DNA from: Solobacterium sp.
GTDB lineage: Bacteria; Bacillota_I; Bacilli_A; Erysipelotrichales; Erysipelotrichaceae
Length of the DNA stretch: 19,891 nucleotides
Direction of reading: 5' to 3'
Assembly (NCBI GenBank): GCA_015256455.1
Contig: JABZMB010000027.1
Location: 1-19,891, forward strand
In this document: positions 1-6,548 of the stretch, in pieces
Layout: the number at the start of each line of letters is the position of its first letter
Position numbering within the stretch: the first letter of the stretch is position 1
Translations under genes and position numbers: made by a program
Notes under the pieces: generated by a model
What the model saw: only the letters and a program-made list of their open reading frames with translations
Databases searched by the model: none
What the model was told of the DNA's origin: nothing

Positions 1-11
1 GAAAATATAGG

Positions 12-103
12 TGTAATTTGAGGGAGTAGCTGGCACATGCCCGTGCAGCAAGTCAACATACTGGTAAAAACCTGGCTTGTTTTAATTAGCGAGACTCATG
101 ATT
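12..103 (+). promoter_or_regulatory. yybP-ykoY manganese riboswitch aptamer
   Basis: The two conserved ends of the yybP-ykoY class are present: GGGAGTAGC at about 22-30 and GCGAGAC at 89-95. A P2 hairpin forms from GCTG (29-32) and CAC (34-36) with GTG CAGC (43-49). A second arm pairs CAAG (49-52) with CTTG (76-79) and is capped by GGT-AAAA-ACC (64-73). P1 closes by TGAG (19-22) with CTCA (95-98). This class is known to bind Mn2+ and to control Mn exporters, and the gene that follows is mntP. The promoter must lie left of the window or at its very edge. Confidence 0.88.
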
Positions 104-132
104 ACCTTTTTGGTAATACATGGTCTTTTTTT
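97..132 (+). terminator. Riboswitch expression-platform terminator
   Basis: CATG-ATTACC (97-106) pairs with GGTAAT (112-117) and CATG (119-122), with one bulged A and a TTTTT loop; a run of seven T follows (126-132). The left arm shares bases 97-98, and potentially 101-103, with the 3' side of aptamer stem P1. Aptamer folding and terminator folding are therefore mutually exclusive, which predicts that Mn2+ turns mntP on by preventing termination. Confidence 0.82.
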
Positions 133-173
133 ATTAACATGTTCCTTACCATATTCAATAGGAGTGAATGGAT

Positions 174-755
174 ATGATAAAACTATTAATACAAGCAGCT
201 TTATTGGGTGTCGGTCTTGCGATGGATGCTTTCTCGGTATCAATGGCGAATGGAATGAACGAAAAGAAAATGGCAATATCTAGAATGATTCAGATTGCCA
301 TTGTTTTTGCAGGTTTTCAATTTTTAATGCCAATGATTGGATGGTTTGCGGTACATACGGTCTCTTCTGCTTTTGTCATCTTTATGGATGCTGTGCCATG
401 GATTGCCTTGATCTTACTACTTTATATCGGTGGTGGAATGATCAAGGATGGTTTTGAAGAAGAGGAAGAGGATGAAGCTGAATATGAAGCTAGTACTCGT
501 AAACTTATGATTCAAGGTATCGCGACTTCGATTGATGCTTTATCCGTTGGATTTACGATTGCAGACTATACGTTATCTTCCGCATTGATTACTTCAGTTA
601 TCATTGCAGTTGTGACATTTATCATCTGTTATGTAGGTGTAGTATTAGGCAAGAAGTTTGGTATGGCTTTTGCTAATAAGTCATCTATCTTCGGTGGTAT
701 CATTCTTATCTTGATTGGTATTGAAATATTTGTGACAGGCATTGGGTTATTGTAA
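174..755 (+). CDS. mntP: Manganese efflux pump MntP
   Basis: This is a six-helix inner-membrane exporter of Mn2+ in the MntP (DUF204/YebN) family. The protein has two homologous halves, each with a conserved acidic motif in a membrane helix: GLAMDAFSVS (Asp18) and GIATSIDALSVG (Asp121). These correspond to the aspartates known to matter in E. coli MntP. A very acidic cytoplasmic loop (EEEEEDE, about residues 95-101) joins the halves. The length of 193 aa is normal for the family. An ATG at 168 is only 3 nt from the AGGAG at 160-164, whereas the ATG at 174 has a 9-nt spacer, so 174 is preferred. The gene follows a Mn2+ riboswitch with its own terminator and ends in another terminator, so it is probably transcribed alone and induced by excess manganese. 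Confidence 0.93.
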   Translation: MIKLLIQAALLGVGLAMDAFSVSMANGMNEKKMAISRMIQIAIVFAGFQFLMPMIGWFAVHTVSSAFVIFMDAVPWIALILLLYIGGGMIKDGFEEEEEDEAEYEASTRKLMIQGIATSIDALSVGFTIADYTLSSALITSVIIAVVTFIICYVGVVLGKKFGMAFANKSSIFGGIILILIGIEIFVTGIGLL

Positions 756-769
756 AAATAACCTTTTTT
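744..769 (+). terminator. Intrinsic terminator of mntP, stop codon in loop
   Basis: GGTTATT (745-751) pairs with AATAACC (757-763) around a 5-nt loop, and six T follow (764-769). The mntP stop codon TAA (753-755) lies inside the hairpin loop and the last two leucine codons form part of the left arm. Confidence 0.85.
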
Positions 770-820
770 AGTTCATACACAGGATGAAGTAGCACCATAT
801 ATTTATAGATTGTTAAATTG

Positions 821-826
821 TATAAT
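821..826 (+). promoter_or_regulatory. Probable -10 element for the DUF1722 operon
   Basis: A perfect TATAAT lies between the mntP terminator and the DUF1722 gene. The best placed -35 (TATATT, 798-803, 17-nt spacer) is weak. Transcription would begin near 833, leaving a leader of about 46 nt. Confidence 0.5.
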
Positions 827-878
827 ATGCAAGATACTACATTTTGAAAAGAAAAAAACAATGAAAGAAGGTACGAAT

Positions 879-1283
879 GTGAATAACACAAAGATGCGAA
901 AAGAATGTGAAGTACTGTGGGCTAAAAATAAATATTATGTGTTAAGCAAGTCACATAAAGTATACTTAGAAATTAGAGAGTATTTGAAAGAAAAAGAAGT
1001 TGATATTCAATTTCTAAAAGAAAAAATCTTAAATCTAAGAGATGTAGAAGAGAGTAAAAAAGATTTTAATAATGCGATTCTTCATGTATGGGGATATTTC
1101 AAGAAAGACGCAAGTGACGCTGAAAAACAGGGCTTATTTAGCATACTAGAAAAATATATGATAGATGAATCAAATCAAGAAACTGTGATTGAATATATCA
1201 ATGCTTTATTAAAGAAATATCCAAATCAATATTTACAAGAATCTACTTTATTGACAGGAGAATATGATGAGACTCTGGCATGA
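879..1283 (+). CDS. DUF1722 (YbgA-like) protein
   Basis: A 134-aa protein of the DUF1722 family, a domain of unknown biochemical function found alone in E. coli YbgA or fused to DUF523. The hallmark region is clear: a lysine- and tyrosine-rich N-terminal helix (WAKNKYYVLSKSHK), then NAILHVWGYFKK, and the final LLKKYPNQYLQESTLL that matches the family's closing motif. The GTG at 879 is chosen because AGAAGG (866-871) lies 7 nt upstream. An ATG at 861 in the same frame has no good SD but cannot be excluded. The 3' end overlaps the next gene by 17 nt and contains that gene's SD, so the two are translationally coupled. E. coli ybgA sits directly before the photolyase gene phr, so pairing with a UV-repair enzyme here is a recurring context. 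A role connected with DNA repair is inference only. Confidence 0.82.
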   Translation: MNNTKMRKECEVLWAKNKYYVLSKSHKVYLEIREYLKEKEVDIQFLKEKILNLRDVEESKKDFNNAILHVWGYFKKDASDAEKQGLFSILEKYMIDESNQETVIEYINALLKKYPNQYLQESTLLTGEYDETLA

Positions 1284-1635
1284 ACAAATGATTACGCAAT
1301 TGCCTAAAAATCAACTTCTTGGACAGCATAGAGAATGTTGTGCATTAAGAGGTAATGGATGGCAAAAGAAACATAGAACAGTAGATTATGTGTTTCTCTA
1401 CTCTCCGTATTGCTTATATCGCTATCATTCCTTAGTCATGGATGAAATGGAAAAAAGAGGGTATCGAGTTTCTGAAGAATGGAGAGATAAGAATTATCGA
1501 GGAAAGGTAGCAGAAAGGTATACTAATCTTAAAGAAGTGACGGTAGATACTCCAATTTATAAAGAACATAATCATCAATATTTACTTGAATGTATAGAAA
1601 ACCTAAGAGAAAAGGGTATTCATTTCACATTGTAA
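1267..1635 (+). CDS. Pyrimidine dimer DNA glycosylase (T4 endonuclease V-like)
   Basis: This 122-aa protein belongs to the bacterial branch of the pyrimidine dimer glycosylase/endonuclease V family (TIGR02328-like), which cuts the glycosyl bond at UV-induced cyclobutane dimers and then nicks the abasic site. The N-terminal block MRLWHEQMITQLP, then QLLGQHRECCALRGNGW, is diagnostic. Aligned without gaps to T4 endonuclease V, Arg22 and the catalytic Glu23 fall at the same positions. T4 uses the alpha-amine of Thr2 after Met removal; here residue 2 is Arg, which normally blocks Met removal. The ATG at 1267 is 6 nt from AGGAG (1256-1260) and is preferred over the ATG at 1264. It is co-transcribed with the DUF1722 gene and followed by a strong terminator. 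Confidence 0.87.
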   Translation: MRLWHEQMITQLPKNQLLGQHRECCALRGNGWQKKHRTVDYVFLYSPYCLYRYHSLVMDEMEKRGYRVSEEWRDKNYRGKVAERYTNLKEVTVDTPIYKEHNHQYLLECIENLREKGIHFTL

Positions 1636-1640
1636 AAAGA

Positions 1641-1687
1641 AAAGCTTAATAAACGACACAAAGTGAAGTTGATTAAGCTTTTATTTT
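1641..1687. terminator. Bidirectional terminator between pdg-like gene and sirtuin gene
   Basis: AAAGCTTAAT (1641-1650) pairs perfectly with ATTAAGCTTT (1672-1681). On the plus strand a T-rich tail follows (1679-1687). On the minus strand the hairpin follows the sirtuin stop codon and is trailed by the complement of 1633-1643, also T-rich. It can serve both convergent genes. The 21-nt apical part contains a small CAC/GTG inner stem. Confidence 0.8.
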
Positions 1688-2403
1688 AAACTTGGAAAGA
1701 TGTTGATGAAGTCATCATGAATTGTTAAATCGGCAGTAGAATCGTAACTGGTTTGATCACGATTAATCAAAACGAGTGTTTTACCACCAAAGTAACGCAG
1801 CAGTCCTGCAGCTGGATATACAACAAGAGATGTACCTAATACAATACAGGTGTCTGCAGTTTGTAATGCATGTAATGATTGATTCAGGATTGTTTCATCT
1901 AATCCTTCTTCGTACAAGACTACATTTGGTTTAATGATACCTTTACACTTTGGACAAAGTGGTACAGTATCCATTGTTAAAATATCATTTAGTGAATATT
2001 TTGTATGACATTGCATGCATGTATTATGTAAAACACTACCATGTAGTTCTAATACATTTGTTGAACCGGCAAGTTGATGTAGTCCATCTATATTTTGGGT
2101 GATGACGGTAACCTTTTTCTGACGCTTCTCTAAAGAGGCGATATATGTATGTACGTAGGATGGCTTTACATTTGGATATAACATCTTATCGCGATAGAAG
2201 CGAAAGAATTCTTTTGGTTGTTGTAGGAAGAAGTGATGACTTAAGATTTCTTCTGGTGGGAATTGATACTTTTGATTGTAGAGGCCATCAATACTACGGA
2301 AATCAGGGATACCACTAGCAGTAGATACCCCGGCACCGGTAAAGAAGACAATATGATTTGAATGATCAATGATGTCTTGAAGTTCTTTTATCTTTTCGTT
2401 CAT
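1681..2403 (-). CDS. cobB: NAD-dependent protein deacylase, sirtuin family
   Basis: A 240-aa Sir2 enzyme that removes acyl groups from lysines using NAD+, giving nicotinamide and O-acyl-ADP-ribose; cytoplasmic. Motifs occur in the expected order: GAGVSTASGIPDFR (23-36) for NAD binding, TQNID (102-106), catalytic His121 in LHGS, a zinc ribbon with Cys129, Cys132, Cys150 and Cys153, GTSLVVYPAAG (190-200), and INRD (213-216). All key residues are intact and the size fits a minimal bacterial sirtuin. The start has only a weak purine-rich site (AGAAAG), and the gene begins 11 nt after the WYL regulator's stop, so it probably depends on that operon's promoter and partly on coupled translation. The target protein is not evident from the context. 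Confidence 0.93.
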   Translation of the reverse strand: MNEKIKELQDIIDHSNHIVFFTGAGVSTASGIPDFRSIDGLYNQKYQFPPEEILSHHFFLQQPKEFFRFYRDKMLYPNVKPSYVHTYIASLEKRQKKVTVITQNIDGLHQLAGSTNVLELHGSVLHNTCMQCHTKYSLNDILTMDTVPLCPKCKGIIKPNVVLYEEGLDETILNQSLHALQTADTCIVLGTSLVVYPAAGLLRYFGGKTLVLINRDQTSYDSTADLTIHDDFINIFPSLK

Positions 2404-2414
2404 ATGATTTCTTT

Positions 2415-3359
2415 CTAATAAGTTTCAATAACTTTATTTGCGATTGTTAGTAATTTTTCTTTTAGCTTAGCTGGTTGGATTACTGTTACACGATCATAGA
2501 ATAATAATAGCCAACTTAATAGGGTTGGTGTTATCGCTGTTTTTAGGCTTAGGATAAAATAGTCATCATTTACTTCGGAGATAATCATTTGCTTACCGAA
2601 CTCATCTAAGATGATGCTTGCCATGTCTGTTGTGCATTTAATGGTAATTGTTTCTGCTTTGCCTGCGTACATCTTCATGGATGTTTGTAGGTGCTCTTCT
2701 AAGTTGAATGCGATAGTCTCTACAGGTTGATCAATCAGACGAACTGTCTCCATCTTATCAATACGATAGTTTGTAAAGGATTGATACTTCTCACTATAGA
2801 GTACGCAATAGTATTTTCCTTCATCGGAAGTAACTGCATATGGCGTTAATATATAACGTTTTTTATTTTTACGGTATTTCTTTTCCTTTGAAATTGTATA
2901 GTCAAAGTAGTAGAAAGAAATCTGATAGGAATGCTTGATAGCATGTAAAATCAATTTGATGTTGGATAAAATTTCTTGATTGCTTGTATGTATATTTTGC
3001 CTGCGTTTTAGACTATGGTAGGGACTTGCAAGATGCTGGAGCTTTGTTTGTATTGTACTAATTTCTTGATTTGATAATGTTGTTTGTTGGTTAAGATAAT
3101 CAGAAAGAATAAAATGCTCTGCTTCATTGAAATACGGTACAAGATAATAGCCAGAATAAAACTTATGAAATTCATAGCGAATATCATAGTTGTATTCTCG
3201 CAGTGTATCAATTGCACGATATACAGTACGACGATTGGAAGGGAAGCCATCTGCTTCTAAGATTGCCTGCAACTCAGGCATTGAGATTAGATGTTCTTGA
3301 TCTGGATACTGACGTAGTATCTCTAGAATTTGTAATGGGAGTGAGTTTGTATTTTTCAT
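2415..3359 (-). CDS. WYL-domain transcriptional regulator
   Basis: A 314-aa regulator with an N-terminal winged helix-turn-helix (about 8-65, with the recognition helix around SNRRTVYRAIDTL) and a central WYL domain (about 130-210), followed by a C-terminal extension (WCX, about 225-314). The motif that names the domain is degenerate here, GKYYCVLY at 181-188, but the downstream NYRIDKM is typical. WYL domains are thought to bind a ligand, often nucleic acid or nucleotide, and to change DNA binding. The gene is divergent from the membrane protein/CDF operon and is followed by the sirtuin gene. A 14-bp perfect inverted repeat lies just upstream of its start and is a candidate operator for autoregulation. 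No good SD is visible. The ligand and targets are unknown. Confidence 0.88.
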   Translation of the reverse strand: MKNTNSLPLQILEILRQYPDQEHLISMPELQAILEADGFPSNRRTVYRAIDTLREYNYDIRYEFHKFYSGYYLVPYFNEAEHFILSDYLNQQTTLSNQEISTIQTKLQHLASPYHSLKRRQNIHTSNQEILSNIKLILHAIKHSYQISFYYFDYTISKEKKYRKNKKRYILTPYAVTSDEGKYYCVLYSEKYQSFTNYRIDKMETVRLIDQPVETIAFNLEEHLQTSMKMYAGKAETITIKCTTDMASIILDEFGKQMIISEVNDDYFILSLKTAITPTLLSWLLLFYDRVTVIQPAKLKEKLLTIANKVIETY

Positions 3360-3364
3360 ATTCT

Positions 3365-3396
3365 TAATTGATGTGCATTTATATGCACATCAATTA
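3365..3396. repeat. Perfect 14-bp inverted repeat, candidate WYL operator
   Basis: TAATTGATGTGCAT (3365-3378) is exactly mirrored by ATGCACATCAATTA (3383-3396) with a 4-nt centre. It starts 6 nt upstream of the WYL start codon. On the minus strand a TATAAT (complement of 3393-3398) overlaps its right arm, which would place the operator over the transcription start of the regulator's own gene. There is no T-run on either side, so it is not a terminator. Confidence 0.7.
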
Positions 3397-3440
3397 TATA
3401 CCTAACTGCTAAGATAATCCATGTAGAGAAGGTGATAAAT

Positions 3441-3947
3441 ATGACAAATAAACAACTATATTTTGTAAATCGTTCTGTATTATTTCTAGCAATTGCATAC
3501 GCAATTAATGGTTATACACTACCAGCACTTGCTTGTAGTATCATCTCCGCATTCTTGACTTGTGAGTTTATTGGATATGAAAAAGTCAAGGATAGTCTAA
3601 TGCAAGTGCTTGTAGTGGGAGTCGTACTAATTGGAATGATTCGTATGGTTGGTTTGCAAGTAAACTTACCAATGTTAGAAGTATCTGCCTACGCTTCCGC
3701 ACTCTTTGCGGTAAATTGGGTGAAGTATCAGTTCCATACTGTTTCAGAGTTATTGGGACATATTTTATCTTTGATGTTTGTATTTATTGGGGTGTCATTC
3801 ATACTTCCGATTAATTCATTACAGTTTGGTCATACAATGGTATTTATCGCAATTGTATTTATGCCAATTCTAGCTTCATATGGAATTGTATCGTTATTTT
3901 CAAAAGAATATGCAAATACGTTGGATAAGAAGGCTTCGTTACGTTAA
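3441..3947 (+). CDS. Small polytopic membrane protein of unknown function
   Basis: I do not recognise a family with confidence. The 168-aa product is strongly hydrophobic, with about five or six membrane segments (roughly 10-30, 32-45, 52-72, 78-94, 104-124 and 130-152) and a short basic C-terminal tail ending KKASLR. There is no signal peptide and no clear metal or nucleotide motif. The ATG at 3441 has AGAAGG (3427-3432) 8 nt upstream; a GTG at 3432 lies within that SD and is rejected. It is the first gene of a plus-strand cluster with a Mn-type CDF, a metallophosphatase and an EamA transporter, and is divergent from a WYL regulator that may control it. Confidence 0.72.
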   Translation: MTNKQLYFVNRSVLFLAIAYAINGYTLPALACSIISAFLTCEFIGYEKVKDSLMQVLVVGVVLIGMIRMVGLQVNLPMLEVSAYASALFAVNWVKYQFHTVSELLGHILSLMFVFIGVSFILPINSLQFGHTMVFIAIVFMPILASYGIVSLFSKEYANTLDKKASLR

Positions 3948-3948
3948 A

Positions 3949-3972
3949 ATAGGTACTAAGGAAAGTACCTAT
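3949..3972 (+). promoter_or_regulatory. Hairpin masking the CDF start codon, SD in the loop
   Basis: ATAGGTACT (3949-3957) pairs perfectly with AGTACCTAT (3964-3972). The 6-nt loop AAGGAA (3958-3963) carries the SD, and the right arm contains the first two bases of the ATG at 3971. No T-run follows, so it is not a terminator. The upstream stop codon ends at 3947, so a terminating ribosome would cover and open the left arm. This predicts coupled translation of the two genes. Confidence 0.65.
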
Positions 3973-5146
3973 GATAAACTATCTGATAAAAAAATATATT
4001 ACAAATGCGGATGATATTCAGAATGAATCTGTACGCTTTGCGTATGGAAAACTGACGAGTATTATTGGGATTATCGCAAATTTATTGTTATTTATTGTAA
4101 AACTGACAATCGGCTTTATGACAAACTCAGTATCCATCATGTCAGATGGTTTTAATAACCTATCTGATCTGATGACTTGCCTTGTGACAGTGCTAGGATA
4201 TCGTATCGCAAGTAAGCCGGCTGATAAGGAACATCCATTTGGACATGGCCGTGTGGAGTACGTAGTGAGTTTTGTCATTGCGGTTGTTATCTTTAGTGTT
4301 AGCTTTGAACTAATCAAGCAGGGTATTCAACAGATTATAGAGCCAAACAGTATTATTTTTAGACCTGTACTAATGGTGATATTGGTCTTATCAATCGGTG
4401 TTAAATTTTGGATTAGTTATGTTAATCGTACAATCGGAAATAAAATTGACAATTTAGCAATGATTGCGACAGCACAGGATGCACACAATGATGCATGGTC
4501 TACACTCATTACGATTGTAGCGATGTTGTTAAGCCAACTCAAAACATCATTCCCATTTGATGGTGTGGCAACACTGATAATTGCGGGTTTCATATTAAAA
4601 TCAGGATATGAATTGATCAAAGAAATCATTGACCGCCTCATTGGAAAACCAGCAGATGAAGAGTTGGTAAAACAAATTCGTGAAATTATTTTAAAATATA
4701 AAGAGATTCGTGGTCTGCATGATTTAATTATTCATGATTATGGACCAGGTGTTAAGATTGGTAGTGCACATGCAGAAGTTGATGCGAAGATGAACTTTTT
4801 AAAGATTCATGACATTATTGACCAAGCAGAACGTGAAGTAGAAGATACATTACACGTGATGATGACTTTGCATATGGATCCTATTGAATATGATAATCCT
4901 ATTACAAATGCATATTTTGAAGATTTAAAACGCATTCTTTCAGAGATAGATCCAGCAATTACAGTTCATGATTTTAGAACTGTATTAGGTGATGAACATA
5001 CCAATCTTGTTTTTGATTTGGTAATTCCATACGGTTTCCAATTAGAGGATGAGCAAATCAAAGCAGAAATTGATCGTCACTTTAAATCGTATCCAACAAA
5101 GATTTATACTGTGATTACATTCGATCACGCATATACAGGAGTTTAG
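3971..5146 (+). CDS. Cation diffusion facilitator, probably Mn2+ exporter
   Basis: A 391-aa member of the CDF family, proton-coupled metal exporters with six membrane helices (about 30-230) and a cytoplasmic ferredoxin-like domain. The transport site is SDGFNNLSD in helix 2 (Asp59, Asn63) and QDAHND in helix 5 (Asp170, Asp174). This replaces the Asp-Asp-His-Asp set of Zn/Fe types and resembles that reported for Mn exporters such as streptococcal MntE. GHGR at 91-94 is also typical. The cytoplasmic part is long: two similar dimerisation-type blocks (about 228-305 and 315-388) instead of one. The start codon is buried in a hairpin. The stop codon is 1 nt before the next gene. Metal specificity is inferred from residues and not proven. 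Confidence 0.88.
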   Translation: MINYLIKKYITNADDIQNESVRFAYGKLTSIIGIIANLLLFIVKLTIGFMTNSVSIMSDGFNNLSDLMTCLVTVLGYRIASKPADKEHPFGHGRVEYVVSFVIAVVIFSVSFELIKQGIQQIIEPNSIIFRPVLMVILVLSIGVKFWISYVNRTIGNKIDNLAMIATAQDAHNDAWSTLITIVAMLLSQLKTSFPFDGVATLIIAGFILKSGYELIKEIIDRLIGKPADEELVKQIREIILKYKEIRGLHDLIIHDYGPGVKIGSAHAEVDAKMNFLKIHDIIDQAEREVEDTLHVMMTLHMDPIEYDNPITNAYFEDLKRILSEIDPAITVHDFRTVLGDEHTNLVFDLVIPYGFQLEDEQIKAEIDRHFKSYPTKIYTVITFDHAYTGV

Positions 5147-5147
5147 G

Positions 5148-6548
5148 ATGAAAAAGATAACAATTTGGCATACCAATGATGTACATAGTCAGTTTGAAGA
5201 TTTCTCTGCGATTGTTCATCATCTCCGTGCACATATGAATAAAGAAAAAGATTTCCTGCTCGATGCAGGAGATTTTTGCGACCAGAAGTCGGTCATGATT
5301 AATGGAACGTATGGTGTGGGTGGAATTGAACTATTAAAGAGTGCGGGTTATGATGCGATGGCAATTGGAAACAATGAATTCTTTGCGGGTGTTGAGTATT
5401 TGGAAGAAATGGCGAATCAGAATTTCCCATTACTTTCCGCAAATCTTTTTTGTTTAAACAAGGAAGATATTCCTGGGGTATTACCTTATATCATTTTGAG
5501 ACGTAATGAATTACGAGTATTAGTGATTGGTATTTCACCATACTGGGGAGAAAATCCTGAAAGCACTGCATTTACAGAAATGTGCGGTATTAAACTATTT
5601 GAGCCGACAGCTATCGTCCAAGATATTCTTGAAAGAGAAAAGGAGAAATTTGATATTTCTATTCTGTTATCCCATGGTGGCATTAAGAAAGATCGCTTGA
5701 TTGCACAGGCAACAGATGGCCTAGATTGTATCATTGGTGGACATTCTCACACTGAAATGGACGGGGCTGAATATATCAATGGGACTTGGATTCACCAAAG
5801 TGGTTGTTGGGCAAAGTATTTGGGTAAATTAACTTTAGAAGTAGATGACCAGTATCATGTTGTGTCTGCTTATGGAGATAATATTGTTGTTAAGAAAGAA
5901 AAGGATTCTGCAATTGAATCAGTGATAGCACAACAAACTGAAATAGCCATTGCAGAGCTTAGCAAAGTTCTTTACGTCTTACCACAAGATCTTGAATTTT
6001 CAATGGAACATGAATGCATGGCAATGAACGTACTTGCGGATATGATGTGGAAGACGTATCCTTCGGATTTGGCTTTGATCAATCATGGAATTCTTTCGAA
6101 GGGAATTTCAAAGGAGGTTACGAAGTTGAATCTATTGGAAGTATCGCCATCTCCATTAAATCTAACAACTGTCGTATGGTCTGGAAAGCAGATCAAAGAT
6201 GCAATATTTGCATCACAAAAAGATGAGTATATTTATATGACTTCAAATCGTTGGTCTGGTTTCCGAGGAACCAAACTAGGGACAATGGCGGTGAGTCTTA
6301 ATGTACAAGTAAATTGTGATTTACATACAATTGAGATAGATGGAATACCACTGGACGAAGAAAAGTGTTATCGTGTTATTACAAGTGACTTTCTACAAAG
6401 AGGATCTGGATATGAGATGCTGGGTGAGTCATTACAAGAAACCATATTTGCGAAAGAGTATTTTAGAGATCTTTTAGAAATGAAACTAAATGATCTTCAG
6501 TTTATAGAATCTGCGCAAGTAATTCGCTTTCATCGAGGTAAACTATGA
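5148..6548 (+). CDS. YunD-like cytoplasmic 5'-nucleotidase-family metallophosphatase
   Basis: A 466-aa two-domain protein of the 5'-nucleotidase/UshA family. The N-terminal metallophosphatase domain shows HTNDVH (8-13), DAGD (39-42), GNNEF (74-78), LSHGG (174-178) and GGHSHT (197-202), which together bind two divalent metals. The C-terminal nucleotide-binding domain covers about 270-460, with RGSGYEML near its end. Unlike UshA there is no signal peptide, so it acts in the cytoplasm, as B. subtilis YunD does. The usual GNHE dyad histidine is Asn here; I recall the same substitution in YunD, so it is probably a subgroup trait. Probable substrates are nucleotides or UDP-sugars. AGGAG (5137-5141) inside the CDF gene serves as SD, and the 3' end overlaps the EamA gene by 4 nt. 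Confidence 0.87.
   Translation: MKKITIWHTNDVHSQFEDFSAIVHHLRAHMNKEKDFLLDAGDFCDQKSVMINGTYGVGGIELLKSAGYDAMAIGNNEFFAGVEYLEEMANQNFPLLSANLFCLNKEDIPGVLPYIILRRNELRVLVIGISPYWGENPESTAFTEMCGIKLFEPTAIVQDILEREKEKFDISILLSHGGIKKDRLIAQATDGLDCIIGGHSHTEMDGAEYINGTWIHQSGCWAKYLGKLTLEVDDQYHVVSAYGDNIVVKKEKDSAIESVIAQQTEIAIAELSKVLYVLPQDLEFSMEHECMAMNVLADMMWKTYPSDLALINHGILSKGISKEVTKLNLLEVSPSPLNLTTVVWSGKQIKDAIFASQKDEYIYMTSNRWSGFRGTKLGTMAVSLNVQVNCDLHTIEIDGIPLDEEKCYRVITSDFLQRGSGYEMLGESLQETIFAKEYFRDLLEMKLNDLQFIESAQVIRFHRGKL

Noticed and set aside
6014..6226. Overlapping 70-codon open frame inside the metallophosphatase gene
   Set aside because: It lies wholly within a well-supported gene in another frame, has no SD of its own and shows no recognisable protein features.
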